From assembly GCF_022344005.1 (NCBI RefSeq), contig NZ_CP092187.1, positions 75,036-139,035 of the forward strand: a DNA stretch of 64,000 nucleotides. Reading direction: 5' to 3'. How positions within the stretch are numbered: the stretch's first letter is position 1; the number at the start of each line of letters is the position of its first letter. Both the position numbers and the translations under genes were made by a program. This DNA is from Deinococcus sp. KNUC1210 (GTDB lineage: Bacteria; Deinococcota; Deinococci; Deinococcales; Deinococcaceae). Below, piece after piece: positions 48,141 to 58,404 of this stretch. The notes below the pieces were generated by a model. The model saw only the letters and a list, made by a program, of their open reading frames with translations, ran no database searches and was not told the DNA's origin.

Positions 48141-50807
48141 ATGTCACTTTCTATCGGAGACCGCAGATTGGGTGCAATGCTCCTCGAACAGGGTTACGTC
48201 AACGACTCCGATCTGCAACGCGCACTTGATCGACAGATCGAAATCGGCGGACGGCTGGCAGATATCCTGGTAGACGGCGGTGTGGTGGGTGAAAAGCGTA
48301 TCGCCCATGCCATCGAGGAAGCGCTGGGCATTCCGCTGGTCGATCTGACGAGTGTTGATCCCAATCCGCTTGCCCTGCGGAGTCTCAAGGCTCAGATCGC
48401 CGAATCGGTGCTGGCGTTTCCGTTCGCACTGGAGGGCGACACGCTGCGGGTGGCCTTCGTCGATCCGCTGAGCAGCCTGACATTCGAGACCGTCGAGGAT
48501 GCCAGTGGCCTGAACATCGAGGTCTATCAGGCGCTGCGCGAACAGGTGCAGTGGGCGATTGCGCTGTATTACCCGGAACTGGGCAAAAGCGCTCCGATGC
48601 CCGCCAGTCTGACGGCTGTGCAGGGTACCTTCCTGGGCCAGCGGCTGATCATCAACGGGCATCTTCGAGAAGATCAGCTCAAGATTGCCCTTGAACAGCA
48701 GAGTTATGGCGGCGAGGCGATCGGTTCGATTCTGCTGCGCCTCGATATGATCACAGAGGATCAGCTGTACGAGGCCCTCGCCGAGCAGGCCGGGACCGTG
48801 TACGTGCCTGACCTCAGCAGGTACGAACCGGAAATGGACGTGCTGGGCCTGCTGTTGCGGGTTGATGCGCTGCAGCTGTCGGTGGTGCCGCTGGAGGACC
48901 GGGGTGTAGAAATTCAGGTGATCGGCAGTGACCAGCGCCGGCAGCAGGATATCGAGGCGCTGCTGGGGCGACCGGTCGAGATGCTGCTGGGCCGCCCCGC
49001 CGACGTCGAGGCGCTGATCGAGCGCTGTTACCCGCAGAACGGGCGACTGGGCGAACAGATGCTGCGCCAGGGCTCGCTGTCGCGCTCACAGCTGCGCGAG
49101 GCGCTGCAGGTGCAGGCCCGCAGCGGCAAGGTCAAGCCGCTGGGCGAGGTGATCGTCGATCTGGGCTTCGCAAGCAGCGAGGAAATCGATCAGGCGCTGC
49201 AAAAGCAGACGGCGGGCGGTGGCCGCCTGGAAGACACCCTGGTGCAGTCCGGCAAGCTCAGCCCCGAGATGCTCGCCCGCTCGCTCGCCTCCCAGCTCGG
49301 TTACGAGTTCCTCGATCCCGTTCAGAGTCCCCCCGATCCCAAAGTGGCGCTTTTAATCAATGAGTCCACGGCGCGGCGATACACGGTGGTGCCGATGCGC
49401 TTACAGGGGAACGCGCTGGTGGTGGCGATGAAGGACCCGCGCAACGTGTTCGCGCTGGACGACCTGCGGCTGATCAGCGGGCGCGACATCATCCCGGCGG
49501 TGATGGCCGAAAAGGACATCGTGCGGCTGATCGAGCGCTACTTCGGCTCGGCGGACATGGTCCAGCTCAACGAGCGCCTGGTGCAGGAAAGCCGGAGCCG
49601 TGACCGCGAGCGCGAGTCGCAGGTGGACACCACCGATCTGGACGACAACGCGGTGGTGCGGGTGGTGGACAACATCATCCGCGAGGCGGCCTTGCAGGAC
49701 GCCTCGGACATCCACATCGAGCCGACCGAGCACCACCTGCGGGTGCGCTACCGCATCGACGGCACGCTGCGCGACCACATGGAGCTGCCCAAAGGCTCGG
49801 CCCAGAGCGTGCTGGCCCGCATCAAGATCCTGGGGCAGCTGGACATCGCCGAGCGGCGCATTCCGCAGGACGGTCGGTTGCGGTTTCGCAAGGGCAGCAT
49901 CGATCTGGATCTGCGCCTGAGTACCCTGCCGACGGTGTACGGGGAAAAGGCGGTGATGCGCCTGCTGCAAAAGGCGCATAACATCCCGGAAGTCGAGCAG
50001 CTGGGGCTATCGGAGCACAACTTCCAGCGCTTCAGCGATCTGATCGAGAAGCCTAACGGCATCTTCCTGATCACCGGGCCGACCGGCTCGGGCAAGTCGT
50101 TTTCCAGCTTCAGTATTCTCAAGCGCATCGCCCGGCCCGAGAAGAACACCACCACCATCGAAGATCCGGTGGAATACGAGATTCCCGGCATCAATCAGTC
50201 GCAGGTCAACCCGGTGGCCGGGTTGACGTTTGCCCGGGCGCTGCGGGCGTTTCTGCGCCAGGACCCCGACATCATCTTCGTGGGTGAGATCCGCGACGCC
50301 GAAACCGCCAAGATCGCCACCGAAGCCGCGCTCACCGGGCACCTGGTGCTGGCTACCCTGCACACCAACGACGCCCCCGGCGCCGTGACCCGACTGGAAG
50401 AGATGGGCGTGGAGAACTTCAACATCGGTGCGTCGCTGATCGGGGTGCTGGGACAGCGTCTGGTCCGCAAGGTCTGTCCCGACTGCAAGACCCCCACCAA
50501 CGCCGACCCGGATGTGTTGCGCCGCCTGGGGCTGAGCGAGAAGGAACTGCGCGGCGCGACGCTGTTCCGGGGCGCGGGGTGTCCGCGCTGCGGCGGCACC
50601 GGGTACAAGGGCCGCATGGGCATTCACGAACTGATGGTGATCGATGAGCCGCTGCGCCGGGCCATCGGCAAGGGGGAACCGGCCAGCGAACTGCGTGAGA
50701 TCGCCACCTCGCAGAGCAGCATGAAGACCCTGCGCCAGGACGGGATCGAAAAGGCTGTCCTCGGCATCACCACCCTCGAAGAAGTCCTCGCTGTCACCAG
50801 CGCGTAA
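48141..50807 (+). CDS. pilB: Type IV pilus/secretion ATPase with three MshEN domains (PilB/PilF, GspE family)
   Basis: 888 aa, the size and plan of Thermus PilF. Three N-terminal MshEN-like c-di-GMP-binding modules (about 1-150, 160-300, 305-480) share patterns such as RRLGAMLLEQGYVNDSDLQRAL and GRLEDTLVQSGKLSPEMLARSL. The motor domain (about 520-880) has Walker A GPTGSGKS near 646, Walker B DIIFVGEIRD near 709, the Asp and His boxes (VDNIIREAALQDASDIHIEP, TGHLVLATLHTNDAP), and a zinc tetracysteine CPDC...CPRC near 777-815. It powers pilus assembly or DNA uptake. GGAGGAG precedes the ATG. It is alone here, with no other pil genes, although several c-di-GMP enzymes lie in the window. Confidence 0.95.
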   Translation: MSLSIGDRRLGAMLLEQGYVNDSDLQRALDRQIEIGGRLADILVDGGVVGEKRIAHAIEEALGIPLVDLTSVDPNPLALRSLKAQIAESVLAFPFALEGDTLRVAFVDPLSSLTFETVEDASGLNIEVYQALREQVQWAIALYYPELGKSAPMPASLTAVQGTFLGQRLIINGHLREDQLKIALEQQSYGGEAIGSILLRLDMITEDQLYEALAEQAGTVYVPDLSRYEPEMDVLGLLLRVDALQLSVVPLEDRGVEIQVIGSDQRRQQDIEALLGRPVEMLLGRPADVEALIERCYPQNGRLGEQMLRQGSLSRSQLREALQVQARSGKVKPLGEVIVDLGFASSEEIDQALQKQTAGGGRLEDTLVQSGKLSPEMLARSLASQLGYEFLDPVQSPPDPKVALLINESTARRYTVVPMRLQGNALVVAMKDPRNVFALDDLRLISGRDIIPAVMAEKDIVRLIERYFGSADMVQLNERLVQESRSRDRERESQVDTTDLDDNAVVRVVDNIIREAALQDASDIHIEPTEHHLRVRYRIDGTLRDHMELPKGSAQSVLARIKILGQLDIAERRIPQDGRLRFRKGSIDLDLRLSTLPTVYGEKAVMRLLQKAHNIPEVEQLGLSEHNFQRFSDLIEKPNGIFLITGPTGSGKSFSSFSILKRIARPEKNTTTIEDPVEYEIPGINQSQVNPVAGLTFARALRAFLRQDPDIIFVGEIRDAETAKIATEAALTGHLVLATLHTNDAPGAVTRLEEMGVENFNIGASLIGVLGQRLVRKVCPDCKTPTNADPDVLRRLGLSEKELRGATLFRGAGCPRCGGTGYKGRMGIHELMVIDEPLRRAIGKGEPASELREIATSQSSMKTLRQDGIEKAVLGITTLEEVLAVTSA

Positions 50808-50928
50808 GTTCCCTACTCGTCAGCTGGCCTTCCAGCCACTGCGCGACCATCACCGACCAGATCTGAGCGGAACTCTGTTCAGCGGGGTTCATGACATGGG
50901 CGTTACATGTTTCCGCAAAGCTGCCTGC

Positions 50929-52038
50929 ATGCTGAAACGCCAGATGCTGTCGCTGATTCCTGCCCTGCTGCTCGCCGCGTGTGCCCCCGCTCAGGTGGGA
51001 GGCGGGGCAGGCGCGGGGAATCCGGATGTGCTCTTTACCTTCAGCACGGTGGGCGACAGCCGGGAAGACCCCACCACCGAAGGTCTGAGCGCTCAGAACA
51101 AGCTGTGGCTGCAAAATACCCGTGCCTGGAGCCGCATTATGAACGAGGCCAACGCGCAGGGCGCACGGGCGCTGTTCTTCAACGGTGACATGATCATGGG
51201 CTATACCACCGACCGCGTCACGCTCGACCGGCAGTACGCTTTCTGGCGCGGAATGGCGGCCACGCTGATGGAGCGCGGCACCTACGTGATGCCGGTCGCA
51301 GGGAACCACGAGGTGCAGGAGAAGGGCACCGACGCGGCGGGCAAGGGGTTCAAGCTGGCGCGTGTGGGCAACGAGGATGCCTGGCGTGCCAACATGGGCG
51401 ATCTGATCATGGATGCTGGTCGGTGGAAGTCTCTGACTGGCCTCGACGCCACTGCATTCGATCCGGCCAATACCCCGGTGATCGGCGGAGCGGATAAAGT
51501 AAGCACCGATCAGACACGGCTGACCTACAGCTTTGACGCGGGCGGTTCTCACTTCGTGGTCATCAATACCGACGCGGTCGGTTGGGACAGCCACGCCCCT
51601 GCCGCCTGGCTTGCCCGTGATCTGGCAGCGGCCAGGGCGAGGGGTGCGGCGCATCTGTTCGTGTTCGGCCACAAGCCCGCCTATACCTACAAGTACAACG
51701 ACAAGGTGCCTGCGGGCGGCATCGACACCGACCCCGAGAACCAGCAGGCCTTCTGGAATACCATCGAGACGTACAACGCCACGTATTTCAGCGGTCACGA
51801 GCACATCTATCACGCCGATCAGCCGACCCGGGCGCAGGGTGGCAAGGCCTGGCAGGTGATCGTGGGCTCGGGCGGCAGCCCCTTCGAGGCCAAGCCGGGC
51901 GACAGCCAGAATCCGCAGGACCGGATGTACGCCTGGGTCACGGTGCAGGTGATGAAAAACGGGCAGGTCCATGTCGATGCCTACGGCTTCGATGAAAAGT
52001 ACGGACCGACCCAGAAACTGGCGAGCTGGAACCTCTGA
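50929..52038 (+). CDS. Metallophosphoesterase lipoprotein
   Basis: 369-aa exported phosphoesterase. The signal ends in a lipobox (ALLLAACAPA, Cys at about 18). The calcineurin-like motifs are present: VGDSRED, FNGDMIMG, AGNHEVQ, FGHKPAY and FSGHEHIYH, so the di-metal site is complete and a phosphatase acting outside the cytoplasm is likely. The start is uncertain: ATG 50929 gives a standard signal length, and in-frame ATG 50896 adds 11 residues. Substrate unknown; similar proteins include acid phosphatases and nucleotidases. Confidence 0.87.
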   Translation: MLKRQMLSLIPALLLAACAPAQVGGGAGAGNPDVLFTFSTVGDSREDPTTEGLSAQNKLWLQNTRAWSRIMNEANAQGARALFFNGDMIMGYTTDRVTLDRQYAFWRGMAATLMERGTYVMPVAGNHEVQEKGTDAAGKGFKLARVGNEDAWRANMGDLIMDAGRWKSLTGLDATAFDPANTPVIGGADKVSTDQTRLTYSFDAGGSHFVVINTDAVGWDSHAPAAWLARDLAAARARGAAHLFVFGHKPAYTYKYNDKVPAGGIDTDPENQQAFWNTIETYNATYFSGHEHIYHADQPTRAQGGKAWQVIVGSGGSPFEAKPGDSQNPQDRMYAWVTVQVMKNGQVHVDAYGFDEKYGPTQKLASWNL

Positions 52039-52065
52039 CAGGAGCTGAGCGGGCGTTGCCGCGCT

Positions 52066-53574
<1,509 letters not shown>

Positions 53575-53939
53575 GTGCACCTCTGAAGGGGTGCCGTGAT
53601 CACCGCCCGCAGGCACCATGCCAGCAGGGAACGACCTCTGTACGGCGTCAGGTCGGGTTCAGTGATCGTCAGGGGCGTCTCTCGAGGGACGCCGCACCTG
53701 CGGCCCCTGGAGTATGCCGCAGGTGTCCGGTTCCAGGCAAGCGCAGCGCACCTTCAGCTTTCCCGGCCTTCTCGCTCACGTCGGTGTCGGTCCTTCAGTC
53801 GAGAGGGAAGAGGACCGGGCCACCTGTGTGCAGCCGTGCTCAGAGCAGTTTACGGGCATGGGGGCTGAGGTGCTCCACGAATCACGGGCAAGCCGAGACT
53901 GGCGGCTTGCCCGTGATGTCAGGACGCTTCGGCAGAATC
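53575..53939. other. Intergenic region between SulP and HtrA genes
   Basis: Contains the SulP promoter region, a short inverted repeat GGCGTC/GACGCC (53684-53703) and the HtrA terminator. No gene. Confidence 0.4.
53881..53917 (-). terminator. Terminator of the HtrA gene
   Basis: 15-bp perfect arms (53881-53895 and 53903-53917) with a 7-nt loop, 22 bp after the leftward stop codon. Confidence 0.7.
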
Positions 53940-55229
53940 CTACTGAGCCCGCTGGGTTGTCGTGGCGCTGGGCGTGAAATCGGTCAGCTTCGCGCTCAGG
54001 TTGAGTGTCTGGTCGCCGCGCTGCACCTTCAGGTTCACAATGTCACCGACCTTGCGCCCGAAGATCACACTCTGAAGCTCGTTGTTCTGCCCCACCGTCT
54101 GACCGTCGATCTGGGTGATGATGTCGCCGCCCAGCGTCAGCGAGGTGCCGTCCTGAAGGGTGACCGTCTGCGTTCCTGCGTGCAGGCCAGCTTTCTCGGC
54201 GGGGCTGCCCGCTTCCACCCGCATCACCAGCGCTCCCTGCGTCGGCAGGTGCAGGGTCTTGAGCGCCGTGCTGTCGAGTGTGCTCAGGTTGGCGTAGCTG
54301 ATTCCTAGCCGGGGCGTGATGATCTTGTCGCCTGCCGTCAGGCGGGGCAGCAGCGCTTTGGCGACATTGACCGGAATGGCAAAGCCCACCCCGGCGTTCT
54401 GCTCGCTGCCTCCAGTCAGAATCTGGGTATTGATGCCGATCACGCGCCCGGCACTGTCGAGCAGTGGACCGCCGCTGTTGCCGGGGTTGATGGCGGCGTC
54501 GGTCTGAATCACCGACTGCGACACGCCGCGCACGCCCACCGGAATTTTGCGGGCAGTGGCGCTGATGATGCCCTCGGTGACGCTGAAATCCAGATCGAAG
54601 GGTGCGCCCAGAGCGACGGCCTTCAGGCCCGGTTCCAGACCGTCGCTGTTGCCCAGTGCAATCGGCTTGATCAGACTGGTGGGCAGCTTGTCGGCGCGAA
54701 TAACGGCCAGATCATAATCGGGCGCGGTGCCGATCACCTTGGCGGTGTAGGTTTCCGGGTGGTTGTGAACCCGGATGGTGATGGTATCGGCCCCCTCGAC
54801 CACGTGGTAATTGGTCAGAATATCGCCCCGAGCGTCGATGAAAAAGCCGCTGCCGGTGCCACGCTGCGGCTGATTCTGAAATCCGGGCACGGTGCCCTGA
54901 CCGAACGGCAGTCCGGCGAACGGGGTGCCCGCGAACGGATCGCTGTTTCCAGGCATGGTGCCGGAGCGTGGGACGGTGCTGGTCCTGCCGCCGCTCTGCA
55001 CGCTGACATAGACGAGCCCGTCCTGGGCGGCCTTGACGACCTCGACGGTATTTCGTTCGTTCTCGGTGCGGGCGCGGGTCGCGTTGAAGGCAGGCACCGA
55101 CGATGTGACGGGTGCGGCCGTCTGAGCGGCGGCCCAGCCGGTGTGCCCGAAGAAGGCTGCACTGCCCAGCGCCAGCAGCGCCGAGGCAGCGAGCAGAACT
55201 TTTTGAGAATTCCTGGCGGGTCTGTTCAT
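53940..55229 (-). CDS. degP: HtrA/DegP-type periplasmic serine protease
   Basis: 429 aa. Signal or anchor segment at 10-35 (KVLLAASALLALGSAAFF). The trypsin-like domain (about 115-300) has the triad His in NYHVVE near 139, Asp in YDLAVI near 172 and Ser in GNSGGP near 251. A single PDZ domain follows (about 320-415, GSPAEKAGLHAG and IDGQTVGQNNELQSVI). It should degrade or refold damaged envelope proteins. The Gly/Pro-rich linker (DPFAGTPFAGLPFGQG) near 97-112 is characteristic of the family. It is a single-gene unit with its own terminator. Confidence 0.93.
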   Translation of the reverse strand: MNRPARNSQKVLLAASALLALGSAAFFGHTGWAAAQTAAPVTSSVPAFNATRARTENERNTVEVVKAAQDGLVYVSVQSGGRTSTVPRSGTMPGNSDPFAGTPFAGLPFGQGTVPGFQNQPQRGTGSGFFIDARGDILTNYHVVEGADTITIRVHNHPETYTAKVIGTAPDYDLAVIRADKLPTSLIKPIALGNSDGLEPGLKAVALGAPFDLDFSVTEGIISATARKIPVGVRGVSQSVIQTDAAINPGNSGGPLLDSAGRVIGINTQILTGGSEQNAGVGFAIPVNVAKALLPRLTAGDKIITPRLGISYANLSTLDSTALKTLHLPTQGALVMRVEAGSPAEKAGLHAGTQTVTLQDGTSLTLGGDIITQIDGQTVGQNNELQSVIFGRKVGDIVNLKVQRGDQTLNLSAKLTDFTPSATTTQRAQ

Positions 55230-55842
55230 GGCAAGGACTCCTGAACTTGGTGGGAATGGTGGCTGTCTGGAAGCACGACGGCTGGCGCTCCTGCGGACCG
55301 AAGCGAGTGAGGAGGTGATCTGGACATCTATCCTCTGTAATGAAGAGAAACGTATCTGACGACCTATTGGAGCGAGGTGCTCAGTCTGGCTCTGTCTTTC
55401 ACTGCTGCTCTTTCATTCTTTCGTTGAAAAATGAGATTGTTGAAAGAGATTGTTGAGTTAGGCGAAGGAACCGTATAAAGCGATCAATGAACGCTGTTTT
55501 GTCGGCTAAGTAACACTGTGAAGTGTGAATACTGGCGTGCATTGGGGTAGCGGTACTGGATAGCCATTGACTTGACTGTTTTATGGAGTTAGACTGTCAA
55601 AAGTAGCAAAAACGGAAATAAAGATATACGATACCGGTTATTTGAAAAGAGAACTACCAGATTATAGAAACCGACACCTTTTATTCCAAGAATCCAATTC
55701 TCTAAAACCATAGAGCCGAAGAGGTGCTGAGCCCCGGTCTGTTCTCGACTGGAGAGCGGCGGCGCGGCTGTAGACCCGTGGAATGAACCGGCGTTCATCG
55801 CCTGTCGGGGGAAAGCTGGGTTCGTGAGGGTATCGTATAGCT
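55230..55842. other. Intergenic region between divergent HtrA and MarR-GNAT genes
   Basis: About 610 bp, AT-rich from 55400 to 55700. A leftward frame at 55589-55798 (69 aa) has no Shine-Dalgarno or similarity that I recognise. No repeats stand out. Confidence 0.4.
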
Positions 55843-56841
55843 ATGAGTCCAGAAGCCGCCGTCTCAGCGGCAGGTCCGGCAGCGATTCCAGCGGCGGTGT
55901 ATCAGCTGCTGGGGGCCTTTCGCTGCGCCATGCTGAAATACGACCACCTGAGTGCGGCGCGGATCAAGGCGAGCGGTCTGACGGTGCAGCAGTACGCGCT
56001 GCTGGTGCTGATCGCTGGCCGTGGTGCCGAGGCTCCGAGTATCGGAGAAGCTGCCGAGGAACTGATGCTGAGCCATAACAGCGCGGTTGAACTTTCGCAG
56101 CGGGCGCAGAAAGCTGGGCTGCTCGTTCGCCGCAGCGATCCCCAGTTTGCCCGCCGGACGCTGCTGAGCCTCAGTGCAGAGGGAGCGGCACGGCTCGACG
56201 CCGCCACCCGTCGGCTGGTCGGTGAACTGGGTCAGGAGCGAATGGAACTGCAGAGTTCCCTGATCCGCTGGCGCACCCTGCTCGACGCTGGGGGCTTCGG
56301 CGGCACCCTCCAGACGCCCGCTGTCCCGCCGCCCGTGCCCCGCTTCCGAGTTGGGCGGGCAGGCAGGGAGGCCCGGCCCCTGCTGTGGAATCTGCTTCAG
56401 CTTCATCTGCACGGTCAGAGCCTGTATCACCAGATGGACGTGGGTTCCGACGGTCAGTATCCCTATCCGGGATTCGAGCGGTACTGGCGCGGAAAGGCCT
56501 ATCAGCCGTATCTGATCGAGGTCGGAACCCTGCCTGCCGGATTTCTGCTCCTGCACCATCCCAGGCAGGGCACCACCGAACTGCACGAGTTGAGTCTGCT
56601 GCCGCGTTTTCAGGGGCAGGGCGTGGGGCGTGGGGTGATGGGGCAGCTGTTCGGCCTGTTTCCTGGCCGCTGGTCGGTGGAATACAGCCTCCGGAATCTG
56701 GGCGTTCACGCCTTCTGGAAGCGGGTGCTGCACGGTCTTGACGTGGCAGCTGAACAGGACCTCGCCTCTGATGGGCTTCTGGGCAAAGACCTGTTCGGCA
56801 GAGATCACCGGATCGAGTTCAGCGTTCCTCAGACACCCTGA
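55843..56841 (+). CDS. MarR-GNAT fusion protein
   Basis: 332 aa. The N-terminal half is a MarR winged helix (about 20-145: LTVQQYALLVLIAGRGAEAPSIGEAAEELMLSHNSAVELSQRAQKAGLLVRR, then QFARRTLLSLSAEG). After a Pro-rich linker, residues about 180-320 form a GNAT acetyltransferase: YLIEVGTLPAGFLLLHHP, LHELSLLPRFQGQGVGRGVM (acetyl-CoA loop) and SLRNLGVHAFWKRVL. Such fusions may acetylate a small compound and regulate its gene, or respond to acetyl-CoA. ATG 55843 follows TATCGT plus 6 nt (leaderless). Confidence 0.88.
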   Translation: MSPEAAVSAAGPAAIPAAVYQLLGAFRCAMLKYDHLSAARIKASGLTVQQYALLVLIAGRGAEAPSIGEAAEELMLSHNSAVELSQRAQKAGLLVRRSDPQFARRTLLSLSAEGAARLDAATRRLVGELGQERMELQSSLIRWRTLLDAGGFGGTLQTPAVPPPVPRFRVGRAGREARPLLWNLLQLHLHGQSLYHQMDVGSDGQYPYPGFERYWRGKAYQPYLIEVGTLPAGFLLLHHPRQGTTELHELSLLPRFQGQGVGRGVMGQLFGLFPGRWSVEYSLRNLGVHAFWKRVLHGLDVAAEQDLASDGLLGKDLFGRDHRIEFSVPQTP

Positions 56842-56955
56842 CGCGGCCTCAGGCGGTCCAGCCACGGGCCTGAGCTTCCCCTGAACCGCCGCCTTTCATG
56901 AATGCAGGCTCAATACACAGCAGCCCGGCGGCGGGCGTACCCTGAATCGACCGAC

Positions 56956-56972
56956 GTGTCGTATCACGACAC
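56956..56972. promoter_or_regulatory. Operator-like palindrome upstream of the respiratory operon
   Basis: GTGTCGTATCACGACAC: 7-bp perfect arms with a 3-bp centre, 84 bp before the HxlR-like gene that opens the operon. It is a good candidate binding site for that regulator. Confidence 0.55.
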
Positions 56973-57055
56973 AACAACCGAATGTCAGAGTTCAGCCGTC
57001 TGTAGGGTGTCGAAGGTCGCCCGTAGAGCAGGCGGAAAGCGGGGAGGAATCATTG

Positions 57056-57460
57056 ATGGCGAGAGAGCGGGAACCCCAGGGCCGGGCGTTCAGGATCGCC
57101 AGTGTCTGCACCATGCTGGAACAGAACCTCGATGCCCGCGTGGTCCTTGACGTGATCTGTGACGGTCCGGTCGCTCTCAAAGCGCTGTGTACGCTCCTGC
57201 CTCACCTTTCCACACCACGGCTGAGTCGTTCGTTGCAGTGTCTGGAAGAAGTCGGCGTGATCGAGCAGGTCAGCGTCTGTACACAGCCGGTCAGGATGGC
57301 CTACCTGCTGACCGGTGCCGCCGAGACCTGTAAACCGTTTCTGCGGGGTCTGTCGCTTCCTGCGCCGGGGGCCGCTGCGACCCGCTCTGCCGCCCGCTTT
57401 CAGGGCCGCTCCAGCGCGGCTGAACCTTCGGCTTCGGGCCTGCGGACTCCACATTCATGA
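57056..57460 (+). CDS. HxlR-like winged-helix regulator, first gene of the respiratory operon
   Basis: 134 aa. Residues about 15-95 match the HxlR/ArsR-like winged helix: LDARVVLDVICDGPVALKALCTLLPHLSTPRLSRSLQCLEEVGVIEQ. It has three or four Cys in this part (VCTMLEQN, VICDG, LCTLLP, QCLEE), which might sense redox state or metal. The tail is Ala/Ser-rich. GGGAGG lies 9 nt before ATG 57056. Its stop overlaps the coxB start by 4 bp (ATGA), so it is produced with the oxidase and probably autoregulates the operon. Confidence 0.75.
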   Translation: MAREREPQGRAFRIASVCTMLEQNLDARVVLDVICDGPVALKALCTLLPHLSTPRLSRSLQCLEEVGVIEQVSVCTQPVRMAYLLTGAAETCKPFLRGLSLPAPGAAATRSAARFQGRSSAAEPSASGLRTPHS

Positions 57461-58404
57461 GTACCTATCCGGTCTTCAGCCCGGCGTCGTCGCTGGCCCA
57501 GCCGATCACAGACCTGACGCGCCTGACCTTCTGGCTGGGTCTGGGCGTCTTTCTGATCGTCGCGCTGGTGCTGGGTTACTTCATGTGGCGGTACCGTCAC
57601 CGTGGGGCCGACGGCGAACCCGGACAGGTGTTCGGCAACACCACCGACGAGGTTTCCTGGATTGTCGCAGCTGTTCTGCTCGTCGCCTTTCTGCTGTTCA
57701 TGACGGTCCGGGTGGCGGCAGCCTCCTCTCCTGCCACCGACACCCGCACGCCAGACATCTATGTGGTGGCGCACCAGTGGTACTGGGAATTCCGCACGCC
57801 AGACGGCGCGGCGTCGAGCGGTGAACTCCATATTCCAGCCGGGCAACGGGTGCTGCTGGACCTCACCAGTACCGATGTCATTCACGATTTTTCCGCGCCC
57901 CAGCTCGCACGCAAGATCGATGTCATTCCGGGCCAGCACAACCGGCTGTGGATCGAGGCGGCCCAACCGGGCACGTTCAGCGGTGTGTGCAACGAATTCT
58001 GCGGGCCGGAGCACGCCTGGATGCGTTTCGTGGTCATCGCTGAGCCGCTGGCCGAGTACCGCGCCCATCAGGCTGTACAGGCAGCCGCAGCTGCTCTGCC
58101 GAGCGCGTCGAATGCCTCGGCGGTTCGGGGAGCACAGGTCTTCGGGCGGGTGCAGTGCGGCGCGTGCCATCAGGTGCGCGGTCAGCCCTCTGCCTTTCCT
58201 CACTCCGGAGCCGTCGGCCCCGATCTCACGCACTTCGCCTCGCGCCGCATCCTGGCAGGCGGCGTTCTGACCAATACCCCGGAACACCTGCGGCAGTGGC
58301 TCCGGAACACGCAGGACATCAAGCCGGGTGCCAGGATGCCCACTCTTCCGCTGTCCGAATCCGAGATCAGCGATCTCAGCAGCTATCTGGAGGCCCTCAA
58401 GTGA
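57457..58404 (+). CDS. ctaC: Cytochrome c oxidase subunit II with fused cytochrome c (caa3 type)
   Basis: 315 aa. Two N-terminal transmembrane helices (FWLGLGVFLIVALVLGYFMW and VSWIVAAVLLVAFLLFMTV) anchor a cupredoxin domain with the CuA motif CNEFCGPEHAWM (about residues 174-185) and the QWYWEF aromatic entry site. From about 215 a class-I cytochrome c follows: CGACH heme site and the axial Met in GARMPTLP. It accepts electrons and passes them to subunit I. Its stop overlaps the next gene by 4 bp (GTGA). Confidence 0.95.
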   Translation: MSTYPVFSPASSLAQPITDLTRLTFWLGLGVFLIVALVLGYFMWRYRHRGADGEPGQVFGNTTDEVSWIVAAVLLVAFLLFMTVRVAAASSPATDTRTPDIYVVAHQWYWEFRTPDGAASSGELHIPAGQRVLLDLTSTDVIHDFSAPQLARKIDVIPGQHNRLWIEAAQPGTFSGVCNEFCGPEHAWMRFVVIAEPLAEYRAHQAVQAAAAALPSASNASAVRGAQVFGRVQCGACHQVRGQPSAFPHSGAVGPDLTHFASRRILAGGVLTNTPEHLRQWLRNTQDIKPGARMPTLPLSESEISDLSSYLEALK

